This document shows, piece by piece, positions 42,937 to 51,682 of a stretch of 64,000 nucleotides of DNA. Location of the stretch: assembly GCF_017948675.1 (NCBI RefSeq), contig NZ_JAGFBU010000001.1, forward strand, positions 806,001 through 870,000, written 5' to 3'. The translations under genes and the position numbers were made by a program. Each line of letters begins with the position of its first letter. Within the stretch, counting starts at the first letter, position 1. Source of the DNA: Flavobacterium flabelliforme. GTDB lineage: Bacteria > Bacteroidota > Bacteroidia > Flavobacteriales > Flavobacteriaceae. Below the pieces are notes generated by a model. That model did no database searches and had not been told where the DNA came from. It saw nothing but the letters and a program-made list of their open reading frames with translations.

Positions 42937-44272
42937 TTCCGTAGAGCTTTAATTTATTATACAATGTTTTTCTATTAATTTTCAACAGCTTAGCAGCTTC
43001 AGTTTTATTGTGATTGGTTCGACTTAAGGCTTCTACTATCGCTTCTCTTTCGTTTTCTGATAAAGAAAAATCAGTTGTTTCAATTTTCTCTTGCTGAAAA
43101 AATTCAACAGGAAGTGCCTCTTTTTCGATAAAATCACCCGGAGAAAGTAAGGTTGCTCTCTTGATACAGTTTTGAAGTTCTCTTAAATTTCCAGGCCATC
43201 TGTAATTTTGAAAAATTGACATGACTTCTTCAGAAAAACCAATTACATTTTTGTTTAATTCCTGATTAGATTTTTCAAGGAAAAAATCGGAAAACAACAT
43301 TAAATCCTCACTTCGTTCTAGAAGAGAAGGAGAATGAATCGAAAATTCATTTATTCTATGATACAAATCTTCTCTAAAATCACCATTCTTGACTGCTTCT
43401 CTTAAATCTTCATTTGTAGCAGTAATAATTCTAATGTCTACAGCTATTTCTTTATTGCTACCAACCGGTTTTATTTTGCGTTCTTGTAAAGCTCTCAAAA
43501 GCTGAATTTGATTTTCATAAGATAAATTACCAATCTCATCTAAAAAAATAGTCCCGCCATTTGCCGCTTCAAAAAAACCAATTTTATCTTGAATAGCCCC
43601 AGTAAATGATCCTTTTACATGACCAAAAAACTCACTTGCTGCCAATTCTTTAGGAATCGAACCACAATCGACTGCTATAAAATTGCTGTTTTTTCTAGCA
43701 CTATTTTCATGAATACTTTTTGCAATTACCTCTTTACCGGTTCCGCTTTCACCAATAACAAGCACCGACATATTTGTTGGGCTAACTAGTTTAATATATT
43801 CAGCTAGCTTTAATGATGCAGCGGATATTCCTTGTATAAAACTACTTCCCTTTTGTAAAGTTGTTTTTTTAACGGTTTTTGAAACTATAGTTGGATCTTC
43901 AATAACAATTGCTTCCTGAGCAAGCGCATTTGTAATAACCAAAAGTACTTCTTCGGGATTAAATGGTTTAGAAATATAATCTGTTGCACCATTTTTGATC
44001 GCTTTGACTGCCGTGCTCACATCTGAATAGCCAGTCATAAGTAAAATAGGAACATTGGGATTAATAGTTTTAATCTCAGCCATAAGTTGAATTCCATCAT
44101 AATCAGGAAGCCTCAAATCTGTCATAATAAGATCAAAATCAGTATCTTTTATTTTAATTTTCGCTTCTGATCCTGAAAAAGCCGTGACTACCTCAAAAGA
44201 TTTTTTTATCAGAAACTTTTCTAATAATTTGCAAAAAGGCACATCATCCTCAATCAATAAAATTCTAGCCAT
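42929..44272 (-). CDS. Sigma-54-dependent response regulator (NtrC family)
   Basis: The 447-residue product has three domains. The receiver domain carries phospho-Asp52 (IMTDLRLPDYDG). The AAA+ domain has Walker A GESGTGKE at 174-181, the sigma-54 contact loop GSFTGA at 221-226 (usually GAFTGA), and GGTIFLDEIGNLS. A Fis-type HTH lies at the C-terminus (NHNKTEAAKLLKINRKTLYN). It should open promoters with the RpoN encoded at 23130. It is encoded convergent to the hybrid kinase with an eight-base overlap, so partnership is likely but expression is independent. I found no -24/-12 element nearby. Confidence 0.95.
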   Translation of the reverse strand: MARILLIEDDVPFCKLLEKFLIKKSFEVVTAFSGSEAKIKIKDTDFDLIMTDLRLPDYDGIQLMAEIKTINPNVPILLMTGYSDVSTAVKAIKNGATDYISKPFNPEEVLLVITNALAQEAIVIEDPTIVSKTVKKTTLQKGSSFIQGISAASLKLAEYIKLVSPTNMSVLVIGESGTGKEVIAKSIHENSARKNSNFIAVDCGSIPKELAASEFFGHVKGSFTGAIQDKIGFFEAANGGTIFLDEIGNLSYENQIQLLRALQERKIKPVGSNKEIAVDIRIITATNEDLREAVKNGDFREDLYHRINEFSIHSPSLLERSEDLMLFSDFFLEKSNQELNKNVIGFSEEVMSIFQNYRWPGNLRELQNCIKRATLLSPGDFIEKEALPVEFFQQEKIETTDFSLSENEREAIVEALSRTNHNKTEAAKLLKINRKTLYNKLKLYGIN

Positions 44273-44331
44273 TAGGTTTCACTTTTGATGCTAAAATAAA
44301 GTTATTTAAATTGTATTGTGCTAATTTTTTG

Positions 44332-44367
44332 CAAAAAAAAGAGAGACTATAAAAATAGTCTCTCTTT
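44332..44367 (-). terminator. Terminator of the PepSY-like gene cluster
   Basis: AAAGAGAGACTAT and ATAGTCTCTCTTT form a stem; the A run to its left makes the U tract. Confidence 0.85.
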
Positions 44368-44386
44368 GCAATAAATAAATCTCCAA

Positions 44387-44677
44387 TTACTTATTTATCC
44401 AGTTCCCATTAGCATCTGCGTAAACAGTAGCTTTCTGGTCTTTAACTGTGATTTCTAGTTTGTATTCTTGTTTTTCATTGATATAAGCTTTTCCAAGAAC
44501 TGCACCTGGATGGGCAACTTCTAATGCTTTTTGCACTGCTTCTGGAACTTTTTCTACTTCAATATATCTTTCTTGAACTAATGAAGATTGATTTTTAGTG
44601 TCATTTAAAGGAACATTTATTGCATGAGCTGACAAACTTCCTAAAATAATTGCTGCTGATAAGATTAACTTTTTCAT
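44387..44677 (-). CDS. Exported PepSY-like (DUF2874) protein, paralogue 1
   Basis: The 96-residue product has a signal peptide (MKKLILSAAIILGSLSAHA) and one small alpha/beta domain. Its core is VEKVPEAVQKALEVAHPGAV, YINEKQEYKLEITVKDQ and YADANGNWINK, a pattern of the PepSY-like DUF2874 family. These are periplasmic proteins of unknown role. It is the most diverged of the three paralogues here and lies nearest the terminator. The ATG at 44677 begins the signal peptide; a further in-frame ATG 16 codons upstream is not plausible. Confidence 0.8.
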   Translation of the reverse strand: MKKLILSAAIILGSLSAHAINVPLNDTKNQSSLVQERYIEVEKVPEAVQKALEVAHPGAVLGKAYINEKQEYKLEITVKDQKATVYADANGNWINK

Positions 44678-44709
44678 AGTATTTATCTTTAAATTATTAT
44701 TTTGTGTGT

Positions 44710-45006
44710 TTATTTTTGAATCCATTTTCCAGTTTCATCAGCGAAAAGGTTTCCTGTTTTTTCACCAACTGTAACGTCTAATTTGTATTCCTTTTTTTCA
44801 TTAATAAATGCTTTATTTAAAATGGCATCAGGAAAAGCAACCTTTAATGCTTCTTTGATCGCTACTGGAACCTCTTCTAATTTAACTTCCTTATATTCTT
44901 CCTGAATCATTACTGTTTTTACAATTTCTGTATTGTTTTGAATAGTTCCTGCATATGTAGATAAACTTCCTAAAACGATTGCTGCTGATAAGATTAATTT
45001 TTTCAT
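44710..45006 (-). CDS. Exported PepSY-like (DUF2874) protein, paralogue 2
   Basis: This 98-residue protein has the signal peptide MKKLILSAAIVLGSLSTYAG and then EEVPVAIKEALKVAFPDAI, FINEKKEYKLDVTVGEK and FADETGKWIQK. It differs from paralogue 3 at only five of 98 positions, all in the stretch just after the signal peptide, so the folded part is identical. This implies a recent tandem duplication or gene conversion. It shares the signal peptide with paralogue 1 but has diverged from it elsewhere. Function is unknown. Confidence 0.82.
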   Translation of the reverse strand: MKKLILSAAIVLGSLSTYAGTIQNNTEIVKTVMIQEEYKEVKLEEVPVAIKEALKVAFPDAILNKAFINEKKEYKLDVTVGEKTGNLFADETGKWIQK

Positions 45007-45036
45007 GATATATATTTTAATTATTAATTTCTATGT

Positions 45037-45333
45037 TTATTTTTGAATCCATTTTCCAGTTTCATCAGCAAAAAGATTTCCTGTTTTTTCACCAACTGTA
45101 ACGTCTAATTTGTATTCCTTTTTTTCATTAATGAATGCTTTATTTAAAATAGCATCAGGAAAAGCAACTTTTAATGCTTCTTTGATCGCTACCGGAACCT
45201 CTTCTAATTTTACTTCTTTATATTCTTCTTGGATCGTTACTGTTTTTACAATTTCTATCTCGTTTTGAACATTCCCTGCATAAGTTGATAAACTTCCTAA
45301 AACGATTGCTGCTGATAAGATTAATTTTTTCAT
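45037..45333 (-). CDS. Exported PepSY-like (DUF2874) protein, paralogue 3
   Basis: This 98-residue protein is the first gene of the three-gene cluster and near-identical to paralogue 2 (93 of 98 residues). It has a signal peptide and a PepSY-like domain with EEVPVAIKEALKVAFPDAI. The promoter upstream carries a TATATTTG -7 box. Spacers of 30-33 bases separate the three genes, so one transcript is likely. Such proteins may bind other envelope proteins or ligands, but no role is established. Confidence 0.82.
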   Translation of the reverse strand: MKKLILSAAIVLGSLSTYAGNVQNEIEIVKTVTIQEEYKEVKLEEVPVAIKEALKVAFPDAILNKAFINEKKEYKLDVTVGEKTGNLFADETGKWIQK

Positions 45334-45391
45334 GATATATGTTTTAAATTATTTACTAGTTATATTGTTTAGGTTAATAGAATAATCATAC

Positions 45392-45399
45392 CAAATATA
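45392..45399 (-). promoter_or_regulatory. Predicted -7 box of the PepSY-like cluster
   Basis: TATATTTG on the minus strand fits TAnnTTTG; no clear TTG at -33. The leader would be about 57 bases. Confidence 0.5.
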
Positions 45400-45544
45400 A
45401 ATAGCTAAGCAACAACACCATAAAAACCTATAATACAGCATTTTAATAATTCCTAGTTTATAACTAAGATGTATAAATTGGGTAAAAGGATTAGGAACTT
45501 GGGTAAATTTTACACAAATCAAAACCATTTATCTAAAAAAAATC

Positions 45545-45578
45545 AAAAAAAAAGACCTTACATTGCTGTAAGGTCTTT
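45545..45578 (-). terminator. Terminator of the fabH-accB-accC operon
   Basis: AAAGACCTTAC pairs with GTAAGGTCTTT around ATTGCT, with an A run on the left making the U tract. Confidence 0.85.
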
Positions 45579-45596
45579 ATAAATAAAATATATTTT

Positions 45597-46943
45597 TTAT
45601 TCTGGATCGTTCATTTTAAAAGTATCCATAAATGCAGTTGTGTAATCACCTGCGATATAGCGAGGATCATCCATTAACTGTCTATGAAAAGGAATAGTAG
45701 TTTTTATACCTTCTATTACGAATTCATCTAATGCTCTTCTCATTTTACTAATCGCTTCTTCACGAGTTTGCGCTGTTGTAATCAACTTGGCAATCATAGA
45801 ATCATAATTTGGCGGAATAGTATATCCTGAATACACATGAGTATCTAAACGCACTCCGTGACCTCCTGGCATATGCAGTGTAGTAATTTTTCCTGGAGAG
45901 GGACGGAAATCATTATATGGATCTTCAGCATTTATTCTGCATTCGATTGCATGTAATTTAGGTAAATAATTCTTACCAGTAATTGGAACTCCAGCCGCAA
46001 CCATAATTTGCTCACGGATCAAGTCATAATCTATAACTTGTTCTGTAATTGGATGCTCCACTTGAATACGCGTATTCATCTCCATGAAATAGAAGTTACG
46101 GTGTTTATCTACCAAAAATTCTACAGTACCAGCTCCTTCATATTTAATAAATTCTGCTGCTTTTACAGCCGCTGCACCCATTTTTTGACGTAATTCATCC
46201 GTCATAAATGGTGAAGGAGTTTCCTCAGTCAATTTTTGATGACGTCTCTGAACAGAACAATCTCTTTCAGAAAGGTGACAGGCTTTACCGTAAGAATCAC
46301 CTACAACTTGAATTTCTATATGTCTAGGCTCTTCAATTAATTTTTCTAAATACATACCATCATTACCAAAAGCTGCAGCAGACTCTTGACGAGCACTTTC
46401 CCAAGCTTTTAATAACTCTTCTTCCTTCCAAACGGCACGCATCCCTTTTCCACCACCTCCAGCCGTAGCTTTTAGCATTACTGGAAAACCAAACTCTTTA
46501 GATAATTTTAAAGCTTCCTCGTACGATTCTAAAATCCCAACCGAACCAGGAACACAAGGTACACCTGCCTCAATCATAGTAGATTTAGCAGAAGCCTTAT
46601 CTCCCATTCTATCAATCATTTCTGGAGAAGCTCCAATAAATTTGATGCCGTGTTCTTGACAAATTTTAGAAAACTTTGCATTTTCAGATAGAAAACCGTA
46701 TCCTGGATGTATTGCATCAGCATTTGTAATTTCAGCAGCCGCAATTATATTTGACATCTTCAAGTAAGATAAATTACTTGGAGGTGGGCCAATACAAACT
46801 GCTTCGTCAGCAAACTTTACATGTAAACTTTCAGCATCAGCAGTAGAATAAACAGCTACTGTTTTAATACCCATTTCCTTGCAAGTTCTAATGATACGCA
46901 ATGCAATCTCGCCTCTATTTGCAATTAATATTTTTTTAAACAT
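45597..46943 (-). CDS. accC: Acetyl-CoA carboxylase, biotin carboxylase subunit
   Basis: AccC carboxylates the biotin on AccB using bicarbonate and ATP, the first half of malonyl-CoA synthesis. The 448-residue ATP-grasp protein has [17 protein letters not shown] at the start, the glycine-rich loop [15 protein letters not shown], the [20 protein letters not shown] region (core [12 protein letters not shown]), and [16 protein letters not shown] with catalytic Glu and Arg. Length is normal. It is the last gene of the fabH-accB-accC series, starting 77 bases after accB. Confidence 0.96.
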   Translation of the reverse strand: MFKKILIANRGEIALRIIRTCKEMGIKTVAVYSTADAESLHVKFADEAVCIGPPPSNLSYLKMSNIIAAAEITNADAIHPGYGFLSENAKFSKICQEHGIKFIGASPEMIDRMGDKASAKSTMIEAGVPCVPGSVGILESYEEALKLSKEFGFPVMLKATAGGGGKGMRAVWKEEELLKAWESARQESAAAFGNDGMYLEKLIEEPRHIEIQVVGDSYGKACHLSERDCSVQRRHQKLTEETPSPFMTDELRQKMGAAAVKAAEFIKYEGAGTVEFLVDKHRNFYFMEMNTRIQVEHPITEQVIDYDLIREQIMVAAGVPITGKNYLPKLHAIECRINAEDPYNDFRPSPGKITTLHMPGGHGVRLDTHVYSGYTIPPNYDSMIAKLITTAQTREEAISKMRRALDEFVIEGIKTTIPFHRQLMDDPRYIAGDYTTAFMDTFKMNDPE

Positions 46944-47020
46944 CTTTTTTTAATTTAAAATTCAAATAATAAATTCCAAACCTCCAACATTGGGATTTGG
47001 AAATTTGGAATCTAAAAATG

Positions 47021-47497
47021 TTATGATGGATCTACTAAGAATAAAGGTTGGTCAAATTCAACTGGTGACATATCATCTACTAAAATTTTAACAATTTTAC
47101 CAGAAATTTCAGATTCAATTTCGTTGAATAATTTCATTGCTTCAATAACACAAAGAACATCTCCTTGAGCGATTGTTTTACCTACTTCAACAAACATTGG
47201 TTTATCTGGAGATGGTTTTCTATAAAAAGTTCCAATAATTGGAGATTTTATAGTTATGTAATGAGAGTTTTCTGCTACTGGCGCTTCTGCTGCTGCTACT
47301 GGAGCAACTGCTTGAGGCGCTACTGCTTGCTGAAGTGTTGCTTGAGCTGCCATTTGCTGTACATAAGTAGTCTCTGTTACATTACCTTCTAAGGTTGTTC
47401 TAATAGTGATTTTTACATCATCCATCTCTAACTTAACCTCTGCAACTCCTGAATTTGCTACAAACTTAATTAGATTTTGAATTTCTTTTAAATCCAT
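47021..47497 (-). CDS. accB: Acetyl-CoA carboxylase biotin carboxyl carrier protein
   Basis: AccB carries biotin between the AccC and carboxyltransferase active sites. The 158-residue product has an N-terminal helical segment ([17 protein letters not shown]), an Ala/Pro/Val-rich flexible linker at about 45-75, and a biotinyl domain. The biotinylation site is [12 protein letters not shown], with the modified Lys near residue 123. Bacterial AccBs usually read EAMKM or EAMKL. The gene lies 23 bases after fabH and precedes accC. Confidence 0.95.
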   Translation of the reverse strand: MDLKEIQNLIKFVANSGVAEVKLEMDDVKITIRTTLEGNVTETTYVQQMAAQATLQQAVAPQAVAPVAAAEAPVAENSHYITIKSPIIGTFYRKPSPDKPMFVEVGKTIAQGDVLCVIEAMKLFNEIESEISGKIVKILVDDMSPVEFDQPLFLVDPS

Positions 47498-47520
47498 GAT
47501 TATTTGTTTTTAGTTTAAAT

Positions 47521-48519
47521 TTATTTTTTATCGTAAGCCCATTTTAGATAAATAGAACCCCAAGTGAAACCACCACCAAAGGCAGCAAAAATTAATGTAT
47601 CTCCTTTTTTAAATACATGTTCGAAATCGCTCAGTACTAATGGTAATGTAGCTGAGGTTGTATTTCCGTATTTCTCAATATTCATTAGCACCTTTGAATC
47701 TTCTAGATTCATTCGGTTTGCTGTAGCATCGATAATACGTTTATTAGCTTGATGAGGAATTAACCAGTCAACATTTTCATTAGTTAAATTATTTCTTTTC
47801 AGAATCAATTCACTAGAATCTGCCATGTTTGTTACAGCATATTTAAAAACAGTTTTACCGTCTTGAATAATGTTGTGTCTGTTCTCTTTTATTGTTTCTA
47901 AAGAGGTTGGATTAAGCGAACCACCTGCGTCAATTTTCAAAAAATCTCTACCTATTCCATCACTTCGAAGGTATTCATCTTGCAGTCCTAATCCTTCGTA
48001 ATTGGGCTCAAACAATACTGCTCCTGCTCCATCACCAAAAATGATACAAGTTGATCGATCGGTATAATCTACAATAGATGACATTTTATCCGCACCAATT
48101 AAAAGTACTTTTTTATATCTTCCAGACTCTATATACGCAGCAGCTGTTGACATACCGAATAAGAAACTAGAACAAGCTGCTTGTAAATCGTAAGCAAAAG
48201 CGTTTGTAGCTCCGATTTCAGTAGCGACATAAACTCCTGTTGCAGCAACGGGCATATCTGGTGTTGCAGTTGCCATTATTAGCAAGTCTATTTCAAGCGG
48301 ATCAATATTAGCTTTGGCTAATAAATCTTGAGCTGCTTTTATAGCTAAAAATGAAGTTCCTTTACTATCATCCTTAAGAATTCTTCTTTCTTTTATTCCT
48401 GTACGAGAGGTAATCCATTCGTCATTGGTATCCACCATTACTTCGAGCGCTTTGTTAGTAAGTACAAAGTCAGGAACATAGGCTCCAACAGCGGTAATTG
48501 CGGCTGTGATTTTATTCAT
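47521..48519 (-). CDS. fabH: Beta-ketoacyl-ACP synthase III
   Basis: FabH condenses acetyl-CoA or a branched starter with malonyl-ACP to begin fatty acid synthesis. The 332-residue product has DEWITSRTGIKERRI near residue 34, the catalytic Cys in AFAYDLQAACSSFLFG (about residue 112), His and Asn in LIPHQANKRIIDA (about 245) and EKYGNTTSATLPL (about 275). I chose ATG at 48519 because MNKITAAITAVGAYVPD matches the family start; an in-frame start eight codons upstream exists. It heads the accBC transcript. Confidence 0.94.
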   Translation of the reverse strand: MNKITAAITAVGAYVPDFVLTNKALEVMVDTNDEWITSRTGIKERRILKDDSKGTSFLAIKAAQDLLAKANIDPLEIDLLIMATATPDMPVAATGVYVATEIGATNAFAYDLQAACSSFLFGMSTAAAYIESGRYKKVLLIGADKMSSIVDYTDRSTCIIFGDGAGAVLFEPNYEGLGLQDEYLRSDGIGRDFLKIDAGGSLNPTSLETIKENRHNIIQDGKTVFKYAVTNMADSSELILKRNNLTNENVDWLIPHQANKRIIDATANRMNLEDSKVLMNIEKYGNTTSATLPLVLSDFEHVFKKGDTLIFAAFGGGFTWGSIYLKWAYDKK

Positions 48520-48640
48520 TGTGTGCAATTTATTTCTAGTCAAATGCTACCATTTGAAAATTTTTAAAAGACTTGAAAATTACAAAAAAAATTCCGTTTT
48601 CTATGAATTGAAACTTCATATTTAACAAAAATCATAAAGA

Positions 48641-48668
48641 ACAAAAAAACTCTCACGATGTGAGAGTT
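48641..48668 (-). terminator. Terminator of DUF177-rpmF
   Basis: AACTCTCAC pairs with GTGAGAGTT around GAT; the A run on the left gives the U tract. It separates rpmF from fabH, so fabH needs its own promoter. Confidence 0.8.
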
Positions 48669-48690
48669 CGAATATTATTTGCAAAATGTA

Positions 48691-48885
48691 TTAAGCAACA
48701 GCTACAGATTTATCTATAACAACTTGCCCTCTGTAGTACATTTTACCTTCATGCCAGTAAGCTCTGTGATACAAATGCGCCTCTCCAGTGATAGGACATG
48801 TAGCGATTTGAGCTACAGTAGCTTTGTAATGTGTTCTTCTCTTATCTCTTCTTGTTTTGGAGATTTTTCTCTTAGGATGTGCCAT
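48691..48885 (-). CDS. rpmF: 50S ribosomal protein L32
   Basis: This 64-residue basic protein starts [20 protein letters not shown], the L32 signature. It continues with [20 protein letters not shown], holding one Cys only, so this is the zinc-free form. L32 is a component of the large subunit. It follows the DUF177 gene by nine bases, the usual arrangement (yceD-rpmF), and is followed by a terminator before fabH. Confidence 0.96.
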   Translation of the reverse strand: MAHPKRKISKTRRDKRRTHYKATVAQIATCPITGEAHLYHRAYWHEGKMYYRGQVVIDKSVAVA

Positions 48886-48894
48886 TTTACTATA

Positions 48895-49443
48895 TTATTT
48901 ATCCGTTAATAGTTGCTTTAATTTGTCCCAACGTGGGTCTATATTTTCTTCTTCTTTATTCTCTTCTTCTATGCTTACTTCTTTTACGGCCAACTCATTG
49001 AGTTTCGTCAAGGCTTCGGTTTTCAAAGTTCCGTCTTTAACGCCAGGATGAACTCTTCTTAAAGGCACCGACAATACAATCATTTCATAAATATATTGCG
49101 CAACGTCTATCTCAAATTCTCCATGAGGCAAAATCAATAATTCTTCATTTTCATTGTTAAATTCTTCGCCAAAACGAACAATTAACTTCATCTTGCCTTT
49201 TATCGGCAAATCAAAATCTTCACTTGTTAGATCGCAAGGTACATTTACAACTCCTTTATGCTCAAAAGCCAATTCTAACAGCGTACTTTTTTTCTCTAAA
49301 ACTACGTTTACTTTGATATCTGAATTTTGATATTCACTATAATCAAAGATTTCAAAGAACGCATTATTTATTTGATACTCAAAATGATGTTTTCCTGGCT
49401 TTAATCCTATAAAAGGAATTAAATATTCTTTAGTATTCTTCAT
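48895..49443 (-). CDS. DUF177 (YceD-like) protein
   Basis: The 182-residue product belongs to the YceD/DUF177 family: YLIPFIGLKPGKHHFEYQIN at the N-terminus, VNVPCDLTSEDFDLPIKGKM with the conserved Cys, and EFEIDVAQYIYEMIVLSVPLRRVHPG (core IDVAQYIYEMIVLSVPLRR). The family is linked to 23S rRNA accumulation in E. coli and plants, and is consistently next to rpmF. I used the ATG at 49443; a GTG two codons before it is less likely. It is coupled to rpmF with a nine-base gap. Confidence 0.9.
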   Translation of the reverse strand: MKNTKEYLIPFIGLKPGKHHFEYQINNAFFEIFDYSEYQNSDIKVNVVLEKKSTLLELAFEHKGVVNVPCDLTSEDFDLPIKGKMKLIVRFGEEFNNENEELLILPHGEFEIDVAQYIYEMIVLSVPLRRVHPGVKDGTLKTEALTKLNELAVKEVSIEEENKEEENIDPRWDKLKQLLTDK

Positions 49444-49477
49444 TTCCACAACATTTTGACCCTAAACTTCGGGAGTG

Positions 49478-49485
49478 CAAAGATA
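49478..49485 (-). promoter_or_regulatory. Predicted -7 box of the DUF177-rpmF operon
   Basis: TATCTTTG on the minus strand fits TAnnTTTG, 34 bases before the start codon. No TTG at -33. Confidence 0.5.
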
Positions 49486-49534
49486 TAAAATTATTGCAAA
49501 TCTAATAATCTTATTCACTTTTTTTTGTTCACAA

Positions 49535-50578
49535 CTACTTTTCTTTTGTTTTTAGTGGTTTTTGACTGATTTCGGCATACTGATTTCTGGAATTATAAAT
49601 ATCCAATGCCAGATATACCGCTTCTTTAAAGGAGTTATAGTCTGCAATTCCTTTCCCAGCAATATCATAAGCAGTACCGTGATCTGGCGAAGTTCTAATT
49701 TTATTTAAACCAGCTGTGTAATTTACGCCATTACCAAACGACAATGTCTTAAAAGGAATCAATCCTTGATCATGATACGTCGCTATAACAGCATCGTATT
49801 TCTCATATTGATTGCTACCAAAAAAACCATCCGCTGCAAAAGGACCGAAAACCAAAGTTCCTTTATCAAATAATTTTTTCAAAGCAGGCTTTATAATTAA
49901 ATCGTCTTCTGTTCCGATAACCCCGCCATCTCCACAATGAGGATTTAAACCTAAAACGGCAATTTTTGGTTTGTTGATACTAAAATCTTGTATTAATGAC
50001 AACTTAACCGTTTCAATTTTTTTTCTAATTAATTCTTCTGTAAGATGCGAAGCCACCTCGTTTAAAGGAATGTGATCGGTTAATAAACCAACTCTTAGAT
50101 TATCTTGAACCATCAACATCAGCGCATTTCCCTCTAGTTCTTGATCTAAATAATCAGTATGTCCTGGAAACTTAAACTCATCCGACTGCACATTATATTT
50201 ATTTATTGGTGCTGTAACCAAAACGTCTACAAGTCCTTCTTTTAAAGCTTTGGTTGCTGCTACAAACGACTTTATAGCATATTCTCCTGCTTTTGGGTCA
50301 TTTTCTCCTAGCTTTAAGTCTACGCCTTCTCTCCAAAGATTAAGGACATTAATTTTACCAACAACGATCTGATCTAATTTGTCAATTCCATGCAATAAAG
50401 AGGTCGATTGAAACCCTTTTTTAACAAACGACAATAGCTTTACATTCGCAAATATCACCGGAGTACACAACTCTAACATACGAGTATCCTCAAATGTTTT
50501 TAAAACAACCTCGCTTCCAATACCGTTTAAATCCCCGATAGAAATTCCTACGATTATATTTTCTGCTTTTTTCATCAT
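49535..50578 (-). CDS. pdxA: 4-hydroxythreonine-4-phosphate dehydrogenase
   Basis: PdxA oxidises 4-phosphohydroxy-threonine in the DXP-dependent pathway to pyridoxal phosphate. The 347-residue product shows VGISIGDLNGIGSEVVLK at the start, GHTDYLDQELEGNALMLM with metal and substrate residues, LGLNPHCGDGG, ATYHDQGLIPFK and IRTSPDHGTAYDIAGKG; these cover the metal-binding His residues and the NAD region. Length is normal. It is divergent from ribE, with overlapping promoter elements in the 58-base gap. Confidence 0.94.
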   Translation of the reverse strand: MMKKAENIIVGISIGDLNGIGSEVVLKTFEDTRMLELCTPVIFANVKLLSFVKKGFQSTSLLHGIDKLDQIVVGKINVLNLWREGVDLKLGENDPKAGEYAIKSFVAATKALKEGLVDVLVTAPINKYNVQSDEFKFPGHTDYLDQELEGNALMLMVQDNLRVGLLTDHIPLNEVASHLTEELIRKKIETVKLSLIQDFSINKPKIAVLGLNPHCGDGGVIGTEDDLIIKPALKKLFDKGTLVFGPFAADGFFGSNQYEKYDAVIATYHDQGLIPFKTLSFGNGVNYTAGLNKIRTSPDHGTAYDIAGKGIADYNSFKEAVYLALDIYNSRNQYAEISQKPLKTKEK

Positions 50579-50598
50579 GACATACCGTTATTTATTGC

Positions 50599-50606
50599 TA
50601 ATTTTG
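50599..50606 (+). promoter_or_regulatory. Predicted -7 box of ribE
   Basis: TAATTTTG matches TAnnTTTG, 30 bases before the ribE ATG. It lies five bases from the pdxA -7 box, facing the other way. Confidence 0.5.
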
Positions 50607-50611
50607 AAGTG

Positions 50612-50619
50612 CAAATTTA
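50612..50619 (-). promoter_or_regulatory. Predicted -7 box of pdxA
   Basis: Minus-strand TAAATTTG matches TAnnTTTG, giving a leader of about 31 bases for pdxA. Confidence 0.5.
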
Positions 50620-50636
50620 GTAAAATAAAACAAGAA

Positions 50637-51224
50637 ATGTTTACAGGAATTATAGAAACGCTTGGCACTATCCAAGAAATAAAAAAAGAGAACACCAACG
50701 TACACATCACAATGGATTCCTCAATTACAAGCGAACTTCAGATTGATCAAAGTGTTGCTCATAACGGAATTTGCCTTACTGTTGTAGCCATAAAAAACAA
50801 CTCCTACACCGTAACTGCAATTGATGAGACAATAAAAAAAACAAACTTAGGTTCTTGGAAAGTTGGCGACAGCGTGAATCTTGAGAGAGCCATGAAACTA
50901 GGGGACCGACTTGACGGACATATAGTTCAAGGGCATGTGGACCAAACAGGCACCTGCATACTAGCAGAAGAAACTAATGGAAGTTGGCTTTATAGTTTTG
51001 AATACGACGAAACACTTAATAACATTACCATTGAGAAAGGCTCAATTACTGTAAATGGCGTCAGCTTAACAGTGGTAAATTCTAAGAAAAACGAATTTAG
51101 TGTCGCGATAATTCCTTACACACACGAGCACACAAACTTTAAATCATTCGAAGTAGGCACCAAAATAAATTTAGAATTCGATGTAATCGGAAAATATGTA
51201 AGTCGATTATACAGTAATAAGTAG
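50637..51224 (+). CDS. ribE: Riboflavin synthase alpha chain
   Basis: Riboflavin synthase dismutates two 6,7-dimethyl-8-ribityllumazines to riboflavin. The 195-residue product opens MFTGIIETLGTI and has the two lumazine-binding barrels: AHNGICLTVVAI in the first and ITVNGVSLTVV in the second, separated by DGHIVQGHVDQTG. Both are hallmark repeats. ATG at 50637 is the start because MFTGII begins almost every family member. The frame extends upstream toward pdxA without homology. No FMN riboswitch is visible in the short leader. Confidence 0.95.
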   Translation: MFTGIIETLGTIQEIKKENTNVHITMDSSITSELQIDQSVAHNGICLTVVAIKNNSYTVTAIDETIKKTNLGSWKVGDSVNLERAMKLGDRLDGHIVQGHVDQTGTCILAEETNGSWLYSFEYDETLNNITIEKGSITVNGVSLTVVNSKKNEFSVAIIPYTHEHTNFKSFEVGTKINLEFDVIGKYVSRLYSNK

Positions 51225-51240
51225 AAACATAATATTTTTT

Positions 51241-51280
51241 TAAAACAAAAACTCCAAATTAAATTGGAGTTTTTGTTTTA
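51241..51280. terminator. Bidirectional terminator between ribE and the small protein gene
   Basis: AAAACAAAAACTCCAA and TTGGAGTTTTTGTTTT form a long stem with A and T flanks. Confidence 0.9.
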
Positions 51281-51495
51281 AATTTACTTTCATATACAAT
51301 ATAAACTCCAAAGAGTAAAGCGATTATAAGTAATATATAAATATTATCATCAATAGGAAATCCACGAGGTGGGGGCGGCGGAGGTAAAGCCCTAGGTGAT
51401 CTCATAGGTGGTGATGGCGGCGTCTCAGCAACCATAATCATAATCCCCATAAAGAATACCAGTAAACTTCCTGTGATTTTTTTAGTGATTTTCAT
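51259..51495 (-). CDS. Small membrane protein with proline-rich linker
   Basis: The 78-residue product has an N-terminal hydrophobic segment, probably a signal peptide (MKITKKITGSLLVFFMGIM). A Pro-rich stretch (PPSPPMRSPRALPPPPPPRG) covers about residues 26-45, then a membrane helix (YILLIIALLFGVYIVY) and a short basic tail. It recalls small Flavobacterium proteins of the type sometimes called VPDSG or PEP-like anchors, but I see no sorting motif and do not assign a family. Its end lies within the ribE terminator. Confidence 0.6.
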   Translation of the reverse strand: MKITKKITGSLLVFFMGIMIMVAETPPSPPMRSPRALPPPPPPRGFPIDDNIYILLIIALLFGVYIVYESKFKTKTPI

Positions 51496-51641
51496 GACTT
51501 GTAAATAACAAAATACTCTTTTTACAAGAAGATTTTAATTAAAATTAATTCACTACAAATTAAGCGTTTACTTTTAACAAAAAAAAACAATAATTACAAA
51601 AATACTGTTTACAACCATTTTCGACTCTAATGAGCGCAAAT

Positions 51642-51673
51642 AAAAAAGCCCTTACATTGCTGTAAAGGCTTGA
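51642..51673 (-). terminator. Terminator of the CAU tRNA
   Basis: AAGCC.TTACA pairs with TGTAA.GGCTT with one mismatch; an A run on the left provides the U tract. Confidence 0.65.
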
Positions 51674-51682
51674 TTTTACTAG

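Noticed and set aside
45370..45425. Sigma-54 (-24/-12) promoter before the PepSY-like cluster
   Set aside because: A TGG and a TGC are present but spacing between GG and GC is nine, not the required twelve positions; the TATATTTG box explains the region better.
50577..50636. Longer N-terminus for ribE starting at 50577
   Set aside because: The extra 20 residues overlap the pdxA start region and both -7 boxes, and family members begin MFTGII.
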